Part shown: positions 52,501-60,182 of the stretch, one piece after another
Layout: the number at the start of each line of letters is the position of its first letter
How positions within the stretch are numbered: position 1 is the stretch's first letter
Assembly: GCA_916610825.1 (NCBI GenBank)
Contig: OU744450.1
Location: forward strand, 23,435,338 to 23,499,337
DNA: 64,000 bases
Direction: 5' to 3'
Source of the DNA: Haliclystus octoradiatus
Lineage: Eukaryota; Cnidaria; Staurozoa; Stauromedusae; Haliclystidae
Position numbers and translations under genes: made by a program
The notes under the pieces: generated by a model
What the model was told of the DNA's origin: nothing
What the model saw: only the letters and a program-made list of their open reading frames with translations
Database searches by the model: none

Positions 52501-55500
52501 ATGTGCCCGAACAACCCTTAAAGTGTTTCTCTAACTCAAGTTTGTTGGACCTGTATTCTGTAAGCATTTTTATGATTTGCGAGCAAAAGTTGTTGGCTTG
52601 ATTTCGTTTTGATAAATTTACCTTTTTGCGAACGTTGTGGACAACCTCTTTTATCATGTTACACAGGCTGTGTGAGGCTACATTAACAACTTCTGAAAAT
52701 ATTATCGTGTTTTTAATATCAGAGGGGAAGTTTGTAAACTGTGATGTTAGTTGTTTAATTTTAAACAAGTTTTTGTAAAAGGACTTTCAATTACAGATTA
52801 ATAATGTGTGGACGATGATGTAAAATTGTTAAATACATGCTATTTTTATGCCATAGGATATATGCCAATATAGTAAATTATAGATGCAAAAAACTACATT
52901 GAAACGTAATAACTTACTAATACAAATTCATTTATGTTTACAATAAATACGCATTTAAAACTGAAAGCTTACAACAGAAGTATTTAAGAGAAATTAACTC
53001 TTCTAATAGCACTCTCAGAAAAGGATACAAAAATTCCACATATTTTCATAAATTGTATTTTATTAAAGCCAAATGTACACAAGGAAGGATATTTTGAATA
53101 TTTTGAATATATGCTGTAATTGTGGAATTGATTTAATCGAAAGACTTTTCAATACAATAGGATAAATTTCAAGTAGATACAATGTGAAAATCGTAATTTT
53201 TTAAATATAATAATGTACCATTACCGTGATGTACAATTTTATTGCATGTAATGTTTACCTATAATAATATCGAAAAGTTGGGCTTCGACATTCATTTGGT
53301 ATAACTGTCTTCGATTGCCATGAAAATTCCAGAGTAATAAAAAAATTATTTTATTAAAAAAAATGTTCCGTGAAGGAGAAATTTTTTAATTATCATTAAA
53401 AAAATATTTGTAAATATTATATTTCTCTCATTTAATTAGAATGTATTTTATGTCGCTTGAATATAGTGTGCAAGGGGCGTGGTTATTGTGTTATACTACT
53501 GATCTTGATTAAATGTTTTTCTTAATCCTAAAAGTTTTAAAAGAATTCAATCTCGTATGTATTGCTATGATATTTAGCATTATATAAACATGTTGGAATA
53601 ATTCTACTCTCAATTCAGTAAGGATATAATATGCTATAGTCGTGTCACATGTCTGATAACTTGATATATTATCCATTTCCCATTATATTTTTGATACAAA
53701 AACATAATCATATCAAGGGGCAGCAAGATGGTCATTTTGTATGCTGTACGCTGTATGATCTAATCTTATAATCTTTTCGTATCAACAAAAAATTGAAAAC
53801 ATAATTCTACCTTAAGGAACACTATGGTTAAAATTGCTACATAACCAATATATCCTACTGATTTAAAACCAAAACTATAAAGTTAACTTCATAAATATTT
53901 GTTTAATTACTTTTTTAAGCTTTTCCTCGCATGTGCTGTGTCCTATGAAAGGACTTGTTATTTTTTGTTCTTCTCCAGGGATTTGTCAATTACTTATTTT
54001 CTTCCTGTACTCTACACATGAACATTTTTCATTATGCAGATCAGTGTCTGGAAAGCCAAATAAATCCTTACGTAACTTAGTTCTGTTTAATTTATTACCT
54101 ACAATTTATTTCTTAGGACACTTAGAAAAGTTTCCCTATATAAGTTATGTAACCTGATTAACTGTCAAATATAGGGAGCTATCCATTCACCTTCGTCCGG
54201 ACGTTTCAATTCTTTATTCTCATTACTGTTTTTACGAATTTCTCTATTCTAAAATCTCTAATAAAACTGTGTTCTTATTGCATGAAAAGACCATGAGAGT
54301 GTTGTGAAAACCAGAGCCATCTATTTACAAGAGTTGGGACACTTCTGCCATTTTTGTATCTTTTTGCCTGGACCCGAGCACGTTTTTAACAGTGCGCATG
54401 TGCAGGAGAATGTTGTGTGTTTTTTTCAGCCATATTGTATTGTATTTTTTCGCGCGTTTCACTTGAAATGATTGAGAACCTGTTTCCAAAAGAACAAAGA
54501 TGGCATCCAAAAATCACGTGACTGGCATATGTCCAATTGGAGACGATAGCGGCACATGAAAGCGTGTCCCAACTCTTGTAAATAGATGGCTCTGGTGAAA
54601 ACACCTTGAAAATTTAAAAAAGTGAAAACCACACATTTCTTTAATGCATGAAAAAGTTTGAAAACAAAGAAAACATCCATATTCATCAACGATATTCACA
54701 ATGTGAAAATGCCATGAGCAAAACGCAATAAAATTTCACAATTTTTTTCTCGTGGTTTTGGTGTCAGCAGTGTAGGATAGTTTTACATGACTACCATTTC
54801 AGACAAAAACACGAACTCAATTGACCACGCCTTCTAAACAGGTACCATGTCTCGCTCTTCAAGGCGGACCCTTCATAATCACCATCATCATCCGAATTAT
54901 CATATTTACAACTCGTATAGTCATTAAATAAAGTTTATTCGAAATAAAAACTACCTAAACTATGCTATCCGGTCGTAATTAACTAAACTAATTAAATTCT
55001 ACCGTTGTTAAACAAATAAAATTGCATTATTGTATTCAATTAGAAAGGAAAATAAATTAAACGACCACGTTGAAAGATTATTCAAGATCACATCTTTCAA
55101 TTCTTATATTGAAGAAAAATAGAGAATGTGTGGGTTGAAAAACTTTTTCCAGAAAATATTCTGACAATTGTTTGTGTTGTTCGTTGCCTTAGTTACATGG
55201 TTGTAATTATTTTATTTCCGATTTCGAATCACTAAATGTATATTCTTAAAATGCTTTTGTATGTTGAAATTAATATTGGTTATTGTTTTGATGATGCGGC
55301 TTTTCTGGAAAATGTTTCTCAATTTCAATTGACGTCATGAGGCTTCAAGGCAAAGGCAATATATTCTACTACCTAGGAGATCATAGCATGATTGCATGTT
55401 TTGTTAAATTAACCACGTGAGAATGATTTGAAAAATAAGAAAGGAATAACACCACTATTAATTACCAAAATTGAAATAAAATAGATACAAACATTTTGTT

Positions 55501-58500
55501 TATAACCTACTTGAATTGATAGAGAGATATTTAATTACTGTATATGGACAGTTATATTTTTTAATTAATGAGTATAGCTGATTGCACGGCCGTAACTACA
55601 AAATTCTGACCGGGGAGGGGTTCAATTTTCCCCGAAAAAGGGCGTGGCATTTGCATAATTGGGAGATTCAACACTGTAATACTTTCCTCATGTCTCAAAA
55701 CTGAAACATAAGTCAGACAAATTTAATTGGGGGGGCACACATCCCCACGATTCACGGCTGATTTTGTTATTTTCATATCTCTTTAATAAACAATTAAATT
55801 CTTCGCATAATTTGCATGATTCTGTACAAACCTTAATAATGTAAATTAAGGGCGAATAACGCAGGCGATATCTCGTCTAGAGAATATTTTCAATTTGAAT
55901 CTTCATTTATACATCGAACATCAAATCGAATTGCGAAATTATTATGTAAAAAGGCTGTATTATATGGGAAAACGTCGTTTAACTTACGTTGTTTGAATTC
56001 TACCCAAATTGAATATTTTGATAACTTAAAAAAAGCAATATGTTACGATAATTCAATCAAGCTATTAAACATGTGACATTAAATAGCAATACATATAATC
56101 CGAACAATACTTTGTTACACGACCTTTTAAAATACAGACCTTCTATACAGAATATTGAATAAAGCAGCCCCGTTGATATCAAATACTCCGTTTTATAAAT
56201 AATGTTTTCAATCAAAGTGATAATATATAACGTTACATCTATAATATTTAAACATTAATATTAGAATGATTTATCTATTGTCTGATAACCTGTCTGGGGT
56301 ACCTTGCCTATCCTAGATATTAATCATGTCTATATAACTATATAATCTTGTGGAAATTGTTCTATACTTAAATTGAAAAATATATTAATTGACAGCCGGT
56401 AGTCTTGACGCTAACTAAAACTATCGTAATGAACATTGAACAGATTAGCGCATCGCCAATCAGTTACGAAGACGTCGCATTGTGGAATTGGATTAATGTA
56501 TTTTATGTAATATTTTATTTCATATCGTATTAATGAATTATGCAAGTGCTATGCTTGATATTTTCTTACACTTTTATTGCAGTAAGCATTGAGGTAATAT
56601 AAGTAATATGTTAACCTCTCCGAGGCAACTCGTGATTTTCTAACGCCTTTGTCGTATTCTTACTACTCTGCCTTCGTGCAATTATCAGACTGCAATTCAT
56701 AGCTATCTATTTATTATTTATTAATTAACTGCATTCTATTTGTGAAGAGCATAAATTTCAAATATTTGTTGGGATATTTTCAGGTTATAAACTGCTTTTT
56801 GGAGTGCAAGGGATATGTAGTATACTGTACTAAAACAAATCATTGTAGGCACTACTTACGGGGCAACCTAGAAAAAACCGTCACAAAAGGTCCCGTCGGT
56901 GTTGGAATCCATTTCTTCGCCCATTTTATTGCAGTCCTTCTTATATTGGAAATGTTTGTTTGGTTTCTAACTTTTTTTATTATAAACATATGAAAGTTTT
57001 GCACATATGAAAGTTTTAAGGAAGCTTTTTGACCTGAAACTTTAATAACAAATTTTAATTACGTGTCGGCATTTGATAGTTGTTAAGATGTTGTTTCAAC
57101 GGGTAATGCAAACAAATTTAACTTCCGTTGATTTACAAGATAACGTTCCAATTATGGAAACTCTTATCATAATAAAACAATAATCAAAAATAAAAATAAA
57201 ACAATAAAAATTAATTATTTTGTTTAAATATTGGGTACAAACTATGTATGATTTTTTAATACGTGATGCATAACATAATTTTGTTACATAAAAAATCCCA
57301 TTGTATTCAAAATACAAATAACCAAGTGTATAGCTAAGGCCGACAATAGAATTATATTAGAACAAGCATCATTAGTTAAATTGCGCCCCGCCTTATTGAC
57401 GTAAAGTTTATGCGGCATCGCGAATGTATATATTGCTTTACAATTTACAATGTCACAATGAAAACCATGTGAAAACCATGTGTTCCATCATGCAATTTAT
57501 TCAAGATTTTATGCATCGAATAAGATTCTGTTTTAAGTAATTTTCCACAGTAGAAATTTATTTTCATTTGCAAAATTCAGCTAGCATGTTTTGCTGCTCA
57601 ATGTTATCATAGACACTAGAATAAGAAATTCTAGTCTATGATTTTATCAAAGTGCGTGTTACTAGAATTGAGCGAGCTGTTGACTTACAATAAGTGCATC
57701 TTTCTGTATTCATATCACACTGGTTTTTACCTTGGTTGATAGTTTCAAACGTATAGTATTCTAGTTTTTAAGTCCTTCTTTGGCCTCATTTGTTGCAGTG
57801 TCAGCCGCAAGATTAATGTATATTTCCACATGAATCCATAGAGCTACTAGTGAGGTCCCTGCAGCTATATTGCAGCCACGCCTTTCATTTAACAAGAAAT
57901 TTATATTACAACTTCATTTTTGTGGTACAAACACTGATATTAAAATCTCGGAAACGCTAAGAATATTGCTGACACTTGCGGAGCTGCACTTTCTAAAGTA
58001 CTTATTACAATTAACGTACGGCAAAACTAATTATGATAACATTTTCTATAAGTTCGGCTTTAAATGGGCATGCGCTACATTTTACAAGCTGTGAAAATAT
58101 TCGGGGAATATCCAATTATCATTATCCCCAAAAGTACATGTAGCCTTAACAGTTTACATGCATTATAACTGCATTGTATTAAGATTATAGTTTATCGAAT
58201 CTACGCACATTCTAATTTCAATGATGTTTCACTCCGACCTGTCTTGAGCGACCACTGATCTTACTTCGAGGTCATGTGTATACTCTCTAGCCTTCATTAG
58301 ACAATCCTTTAAAGGTTCGAATCACGTTGTTCTAGATAGTAGGCCATCTTACTGTACTGGACAAATTGAAGTTAGAGCTCATGATAGTTCTTGCATATGC
58401 GCAATGCGCATTGACAATTAAGGACTATCTTACATGAAATATGATGAAATTGATTTGCATCGGTGCTTGCGGCTGAGATAAGAAAGATCATACAATCATT

Positions 58501-59780
58501 GCTCTTAGCGAAAGGAGCCACTCGTCTAGGGATAGAAGAATTGTACTGGCACCTATTGTTGAATTACTAGCAAATTACTACTTGCTAGTCTTTCGCCGTT
58601 TGGTTCGGTTGTGATGAAATAATGTAGACGATAAATTATGATAGCCCTCTTTTACATTCTCAACAAAATTTGCTGGATCTCATTATGGTCTTACCTACTT
58701 ATACCAGACTAAGATTTCTTGAAACTGGTTTATCTATGACCTATAAATGGGAATGTCTTTGTGTATGTGTGTTTGCAGTAGTTTTTCGCGATTTTCTTAG
58801 CCATTTCAAAACAAAATGAATCAAATAACATATTATCTGATCGATAATTACAAATAGTTGGACATAATGCGCTTTCGTTTTACGAGTTTTCCTTTTCTTT
58901 GCTTTGCGTATCGAAAGAAAATGTAATTTCACCCACTGATTATGGTTTGCTTTTTGGAAATTTATTCACCAATTTCGTTTCACGTCAAAGGTATTTTAAT
59001 TCAGCCGAAATTAATCCAGCAACGGGGGTAAGACATTGGTAATGATTGTACACACGTGCGCTCCATACAAATTTAGGTTTCAGCAAGAGATTTTAGACTA
59101 GTAATGAGTTCCCCTCATTAATACTAATTACAATTATACTCATAACAATACATTTGGTTGGCGTTATGAGGGCTGCTTGCACACGTTCCATTTTAAACCT
59201 TCTTAACACACGTTGATTTATTACTTGTGCTATTATATTATCTGTAAATTCAAACATGAAGTAACTATCATTTCCTGGTTCTACATATTTTTCTGATTCG
59301 AATGCATGGTGTCTTTCACCTGCCAATACCTTTATTAAAAAACAGTAAAAATGCAATTGACACGATCTTTTTGTAGGTTGGCCACACTGAAGCTTTAAAG
59401 ATTCTTGTTGAGAAAGTTGCTATTCTAGAAGCTAAACTTGAAAAATGTAAGAAATTTCGAATTGGTTATAAGATTAGTACACATTTATTTGAAGAATGTG
59501 TAGAAGATAGATATAGACAGAACTGTAGATGGTGATCTCCTCATTAAAAAGTTTGCACCAAATTTCGGGCAATTTTGAGACGAAAAAATGGCAAAAATGG
59601 TGAAATTTTGAAGGTATTACAATACTGAAGCTCCCAAATATGAAAATGCCATGCCCTTTGTTCGAACAAATACCCCTCGTCAAAAACATGTAGTTATGGC
59701 CGTGTATATAGAATTGCAAGGAGTTAGAAATGTAATGTTAATCTCTTTCTAATTTCTCTATAGGTACATGCGGTGCTTAA
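22545..59780 (+). CDS. EGFL7/EGFL8-like secreted protein with mini-collagen segment
   Basis: Exons: 22545-22642, 22975-23109, 26076-26188, 26661-26756, 31579-31701, 33546-33607, 34290-34364, 37292-37333, 41209-41262, 59377-59446 and 59764-59780 (TAA). All junctions are GT-AG, phases agree throughout, and 885 nt give 294 residues (human EGFL7 has 273). Order: signal peptide (1-26); EMI domain (about 33-115, HVCGVERF to FLCCPGWSREPAKYGC); EGF (about 116-147, CENGGKCTKPNLCDCPKG); calcium-binding EGF (148-188, DIDECKTENGGC); short helical pieces; a 54-nt exon with GPKGEKGDSGKS (about 252-263); a leucine-zipper-like helix (ALKILVEKVAILEAKLEK); and a terminal CTCGA. EMI-EGF-EGFCA, coiled coil and a CxC end are the EGFL7/8 plan; human EGFL7 ends in CSC plus a few residues, from memory. 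In vertebrates EGFL7 is an extracellular vascular factor. The Gly-X-Y exon is not part of that plan. Start: the preceding ATG is out of frame and stops at once. Confidence 0.9.
23917..24185. repeat. Decayed MITE family, copy 2
   Basis: GATCCGGGGGTGGGGGTAAT at the left and AATGACACTTCCCGTACAGT, then TCGATGTATGGAAG at the right, parallel 21215-21470 and loosely the CCCGGGGG family ends. The middle is A-rich and non-coding. Confidence 0.45.
24669..25030. mobile_element. CCCGGGGGGTAACTC MITE, copy 1
   Basis: Left end CCCGGGGGTAACTTCA and right end GAGTTACCCCCCGGG are inverted repeats shared with the better copy at 37430-37734; GGGGACGTGCCA near the left and CCGTCCCTGAA near the right are also shared. 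A run of 22 C (24978-24999) lies near the right end. Flanks do not show a clear duplication. Confidence 0.78.
24978..24999. repeat. Homopolymer run of 22 C
   Basis: An uninterrupted C run inside the MITE at 24669-25030. It is prone to length variation and sequencing error, so the exact number is uncertain. Confidence 0.9.
25150..25223. repeat. Half copy of the CAGGGTYC hAT-like MITE
   Basis: CCTTCTGAATTTGTGCTAGC, CGGAATCCTCCATTTTATC and the terminus AAACCCTG match the right half of the family. The left half is missing or unrecognisable. Confidence 0.5.
26232..26478. mobile_element. ACAAGAGTTGGGAC MITE, copy 1
   Basis: The left edge CACAAGAGTTGGGACGGACA and the right edge GTCCCAACAACTCTTATAAA form inverted repeats; CCAATTGGACCGATACCAGT and CACGTGATTTT inside match the copy at 54311-54595 in opposite order. 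It lies directly behind exon 3 of the EGFL7-like gene. Confidence 0.75.
28146..29300 (-). mobile_element. Retroelement 3' region with restriction-like endonuclease motifs
   Basis: Read on the minus strand, the order is a late reverse-transcriptase piece (PVSSDGLGIRKPSEIALSAF), then LSLASLGLFLNDTQLRIATT, a Cys/His-type zinc-knuckle zone, FSAGRSARHHAVNNIMKRA, EPQGLCQSDLKRPDG, WDFTCPDTMAPSHL and VAVETMGPFGPSANSLIDHL. KRPDG followed by WD.T fits a PD-(D/E)xK restriction-like endonuclease placed C-terminal to the RT, as in early-branching non-LTR elements. I infer a non-LTR retrotransposon. It is an old copy, 5'-truncated and interrupted in several places; clearly dead. Confidence 0.7.
29523..29850 (-). 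other. Unidentified open frame of about 110 codons
   Basis: The minus-strand frame reads LFNPIETVSFTIANVELAHA, later FKPPIRYEVHRTGGLLLSYL and LQRYYKAISKLGETKSVRFY before a stop at 29523. It has no good ATG and no visible splice partner. Composition looks coding, and it lies upstream (in the minus sense) of the retroelement remnant, so it may be part of another transposon. I do not recognise it. Confidence 0.3.
30826..31245. repeat. Direct duplication of about 150 bp
   Basis: The stretch near 30826-30990 (TTCGCCTGTTATAGCC, CATCACATGAAAA, ATACCAGAGTACTCAAACTA) recurs in the same order near 31098-31245 with several differences, about 110 bp apart. It is non-coding; origin unknown. Confidence 0.65.
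31370..31553 (+). repeat. Probable LINE 3' tail with (ATTC)n
   Basis: An AT-rich stretch ends AGGAATAAACAAATCATTC followed by ATTC units, the style of CR1/L2 3' ends. No coding part is left. It stops 25 bp before exon 5 of the EGFL7-like gene. Confidence 0.4.
31875..32200 (-). mobile_element. Second remnant of the retroelement C-terminus
   Basis: Minus-strand frames contain KKIKKYAGLSANY, PAAFETLGPFSEG and KRSRAFLMQKLSIAIQRGNG, the extreme C-terminal motifs (ETLGPFG, FL.Q.LSIAIQRGN) of the same type of element as 28146-29300. Only the end is kept, and the reading is broken. It lies in intron 5 of the EGFL7-like gene. Confidence 0.65.
32733..33390. mobile_element. Pogo/Tigger-like MITE split by a SINE
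   Basis: The left part (TA, then CAGTGAAACCTGTATATAAC) and right part (GATGGCAAGAGTGACTATTC to ATGTCTGACTG) match the termini of 3468-3644 in reverse orientation. Between them stands the SINE at 32943-33306. The right TA is changed, so the copy is older than the SINE. Confidence 0.75.
32943..33306 (-). repeat. tRNA-derived SINE with perfect 12-bp target duplication
   Basis: CTCCATTTGTAT occurs at 32931-32942 and again at 33307-33318, framing a 364-bp SINE in minus orientation: head with B-box-like GTTTCAAATCC at the right and end CCGTCTACATTACTATTTTTT at the left. The 3' end is not a polyA tail, implying mobilisation by a LINE that recognises a specific 3' sequence. This is the best-defined copy of the family. 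Confidence 0.9.
34365..37291. other. Intron 7 of the EGFL7-like gene
   Basis: Nothing gene-like is seen in these 2.9 kb apart from the tRNA-like and TTAGGG-like stretch at 35695-35775. Confidence 0.5.
35695..35775 (-). repeat. tRNA-like stretch joined to TTAGGG-type repeats
   Basis: In the minus sense GTCGCATTGGTGTAATGGTT resembles a tRNA A-box region (TGGTGTAATGG) and runs into GGGTTAGGGTTAGTTAGGG, short telomere-like repeats. A second TAGTGTAATGGTTGC lies near 35785. It is probably a SINE fragment; a short interstitial telomeric tract is the other reading. Confidence 0.4.
37430..37734. mobile_element. CCCGGGGGGTAACTC MITE, intact copy
   Basis: The 17-bp ends CCCGGGGGGTAACTCCA are perfect inverted repeats, and CTTTTTAC stands at 37422-37429 and 37735-37742, a perfect 8-bp target duplication of hAT type. 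The interior repeats TTTTTGGGTA blocks and has no coding capacity. It lies 96 bp behind exon 8 of the EGFL7-like gene. Confidence 0.92.
37743..41208. other. Rest of intron 8 of the EGFL7-like gene
   Basis: A LINE-like scrap near 38280-38345 (SSDLKTHLLYLYT in one frame, like CR1-type C-termini) and MITE fragments at 38999 and about 39750-39815 (ACCCAAAA blocks as in the CCCGGGGGG family) are seen. No gene is supported. Confidence 0.45.
38999..39112. repeat. Degraded CAGGGTYC hAT-like MITE
   Basis: It begins CAGGGTCAGATAAAATGG, continues GCAATCCTAGATCCAAGG and ATGCTCTAGGATATGAG and ends near TTCTGTCAGACC, in the order of 14669-14844 but shortened. The 94-codon open frame over it is not a gene. 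Confidence 0.5.
41641..41948. mobile_element. TA-flanked MITE with internal minisatellite
   Basis: The left end CAGTGCAGGATGCCGTTAAT and the reverse complement of the right end (CAGTGTAGCCTGGTTAATAT) are inverted repeats, with TA on both outer sides. Inside are three units of about 60-70 bp containing CAGTTTCTATCAAACTCAAC and CACTCCGGTTAATATCAC (41684-41885). A pogo/mariner-type non-autonomous element whose subterminal motif GTTAATATCA has been amplified. Confidence 0.8.
41684..41885. repeat. Tandem units inside the TA-flanked MITE
   Basis: Three near-identical units, each with CATTTTTCAGAACCAGTTTC and ACTATTTCACTCCGGTTAAT, differ by small changes and one extra segment in the first. Confidence 0.85.
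42270..42503 (+). repeat. SINE body fragment, head missing
   Basis: Plus-strand match to the SINE body from TGGAATGATCCAGAGGGAAT through GCGGCGCATCGTTGCGCATT and TCATTGCTCTCAGCG to CACCGTCTACATTACTTTAC. The tRNA-like head is absent, as expected of 5' truncation. The 123-codon minus-strand frame across it is not a gene. Confidence 0.85.
44323..44604. mobile_element. CACGGCCGTAACTTCC MITE, intact
   Basis: The ends CACGGCCGTAACTTCC and GGAAGTTACGGCCGTG are perfect 16-bp inverted repeats. ACTACTTG occurs at 44315-44322 and 44605-44612, a perfect 8-bp duplication (hAT type). G-runs near the left end and C-runs near the right end extend the pairing. No coding capacity. Confidence 0.93.
45551..45560. 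promoter_or_regulatory. GC box CGCCCCGCCT, first of three
   Basis: The motif equals the Sp/KLF-type box AGGCGGGGCG on the minus strand. It recurs as GCGCCCCGCCT at 49231 and 57383, around the DUF3504 gene, in strongly AT-rich sequence. Function is inferred only from the motif. Confidence 0.35.
47862..48147 (+). other. Probable 5' untranslated exon of the DUF3504 gene
   Basis: A stretch of nearly even base composition in AT-rich surroundings ends TACAG with the strong donor GTAAGA (48148). The coding exon at 49704-51419 is preceded by TTTTTATAG (acceptor ending 49691), so the two would splice across about 1.5 kb. The left end is guessed from the composition change. Its short open frames do not look conserved. 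Confidence 0.5.
48159..48177. repeat. (AT)n microsatellite
   Basis: About nine AT units directly behind the donor site at 48148. Confidence 0.9.
49231..49241. promoter_or_regulatory. GC box GCGCCCCGCCT, second of three
   Basis: Identical to the box at 57383 and nearly to that at 45551; about 490 bp upstream of the DUF3504 start codon, in the intron before its coding exon. A Sp/KLF site is possible. Confidence 0.35.
49725..51419 (+). CDS. DUF3504 protein, Crypton recombinase-derived, nested gene
   Basis: One uninterrupted frame from ATG 49725 to TAA 51417-51419, 564 residues; a second ATG follows at once. The frame is open a little further up only to a TAG at 49689-49691. Residues 1-290 are low-complexity (His, Asn, Ser, Pro, Met-rich, such as HDHHQHSSPMDMY), probably disordered. 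Residues about 294-564 match the DUF3504 fold of QRICH1, ZMYM2-4, KCTD1 and KIAA1958, derived from Crypton tyrosine recombinases (known from the literature): SVRRFKKWYKDKYGKG, YRNGLRRYFLYR, PLLRLQWWLNTIFHGVRGR with the first-arginine motif, and GNIWFNKVPMGKNSIGRIMR. The frame stops before the usual TNHS.R and tyrosine region, so it cannot be an active recombinase. It lies in intron 9 of the EGFL7-like gene, same strand. A nuclear, DNA- or chromatin-linked role is inferred from relatives. AATAAA is at 51460. Confidence 0.85.
   Translation: MMDCIRSGGLPPISGYDSQDDPYLDLPMKFPGGLANGVPHSRSSYLFPPHHNNSGNTHYTKQTNHHGEAQVEDSAFGFVDNNHLANDKFAMGLDDNYLQQVNNGEFSPSSQHDHHQHSSPMDMYTRSPLPRSVPPPLTGVYQQGTLGATSIDINMPSLMPNGTMIDHSSPHSLRSPTGGHHYQGIKYTMPTYDSNMMHAGYGNNDYDKMPLSANSAQCYYNHRLLTNNNISPSAFTYPDSAAPSGFGTTNGNDYGMMGHKMQHKSSLMPSMPLIRDMDVDQVDGTHKCKNTIEGTKTSVRRFKKWYKDKYGKGIDMNSINRFNAPEMLKDFFLEIRDTRPGRVGNEYEPVTLTTYRNGLRRYFLYRKVPPAPDNFDLTDKNFDIVNRRLISKRDDLKRKGKGNHPNAIESITPDQLEKMWASGAIGIHAPRPLLRLQWWLNTIFHGVRGRMAHHDLSIDDFRLTRTPEGKLCVEYCKNVERASMKVDVKTKRKGKGRVIETDGMERDPVRAFEIYKSHRPAGISSFYLTPKHKPKGNIWFNKVPMGKNSIGRIMREIKAISAIN
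51460..51465 (+). terminator. Possible polyA signal of the DUF3504 gene
   Basis: AATAAA lies 41 nt after the stop codon. Several other AATAAA or ATTAAA hexamers follow in the AT-rich sequence, so the true 3' end may lie further on. Confidence 0.4.
52028..52057. repeat. (TA)n microsatellite
   Basis: An almost pure TA run of about 30 bp. Confidence 0.95.
54311..54595. mobile_element. ACAAGAGTTGGGAC MITE, intact copy
   Basis: The left end CCAGAGCCATCTATTTACAA, continuing GAGTTGGGACAC, pairs perfectly with the right end, giving inverted repeats of 32 bp. TGAAAA stands on both sides. CATCCAAAAATCACGTGACT and CCAATTGGAGACGATAG inside match 26232-26478. No coding capacity; family unassigned. Confidence 0.88.
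55585..55760. mobile_element. CACGGCCGTAACT MITE, decayed copy
   Basis: The left end CACGGCCGTAACTACA and an interior with GGGCGTGGCATTTGC match 44323-44604. The right end is worn (GATTCACGG). GCTGATTG before the element and GCTGATTT after it agree at seven of eight bases. Confidence 0.75.
57383..57393. promoter_or_regulatory. GC box GCGCCCCGCCT, third of three
   Basis: Eleven bases identical to 49231-49241, set in AT-rich sequence 6 kb behind the nested gene. Possible Sp/KLF site; no other support. Confidence 0.3.
58220..58635 (+). repeat. Old, divergent SINE copy
   Basis: The body matches the SINE family with many changes (ATGCGCATTGACAATTAAGG, GAAATTGATTTGCAT, CATTGCTCTTAGCGAAAGG) and ends near TAATGTAGACGATA. 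Upstream, AAGGTTCGAATCACG resembles a B-box, so part of a tRNA-like head may remain. Confidence 0.6.
59093..59356 (-). other. Unidentified antisense open frame
   Basis: A minus-strand frame containing RHHAFESEKYVEPGNDSYFM and FTDNIIAQVINQRVLRRFKM, about 80 codons, preceded by TTGGCAG that could act as an acceptor. No matching neighbour exon was found on that strand. It may be chance or a fragment; reported only because the composition looks coding. Confidence 0.2.
59560..59700. repeat. Decayed MITE family, copy 3
   Basis: TTTTGAGACGAAAAAATGGC and ACTGAAGCTCCCAAATATG parallel 21215-21470. It lies in the last intron (59447-59763) of the EGFL7-like gene. Confidence 0.5.
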
Positions 59781-59939
59781 TCGTCGAGTTCTTGAATACG
59801 GAAAGAATAAATATATACAAGCATTGTATTGGTCAGAAGTGGCAATCTACAAAATGCCTGATTTCAGAAACTTGAAAATGCCATTTTTCCAATTTGAATA
59901 CATATACATGTACAGTAATTGGCGTTCTGGAAATGTATA

Positions 59940-59945
59940 AATAAA
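59940..59945 (+). terminator. PolyA signal of the EGFL7-like gene
   Basis: AATAAA lies 160 nt after the stop at 59778-59780 and is followed by a T-rich stretch. It is the first such hexamer on the plus strand after the stop apart from one within AGAATAAATA near 59806. Confidence 0.55.
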
Positions 59946-60182
59946 CCTTTTCATTTTGTGTTTATTAATTATGCAATAATGTGCATACTTTACAATCTTT
60001 ACTTTTGTTTTTACTATTTTTAAGATAATTATGTTAATTAATTACAATTTAACATGTTTTTGCAGTTATTATAGATAGATCAACATCTTCGTTGATTCTT
60101 CGATATATTTATTATGATTCGATTAAATGGGAAATGTTTGAAAATATTTATTCTTTATCTGAGTTTTACCATAGTATAGTAG

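Larger units (their letters stand above)
51420..59376. other. Second part of intron 9 of the EGFL7-like gene
   Basis: Very AT-rich. It carries the 3' region of the nested gene, a TA microsatellite, two MITEs (54311, 55585), a SINE copy (58200-58635) and the third GC box (57383). No further exon with both splice sites is supported. Confidence 0.5.

Noticed and set aside
54325-54699. Several overlapping minus-strand frames
   Set aside because: They follow the MITE at 54311-54595 and its flank; none has family resemblance.
31702-59376. A miR-126 precursor in the EGFL7-like introns
   Set aside because: In vertebrates miR-126 lies in an EGFL7 intron, so I looked for its seed (CGTACCG or the reverse complement CGGTACG) and for GAGTAATAATGC. 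No match was seen by eye. A divergent form cannot be excluded without a hairpin scan.
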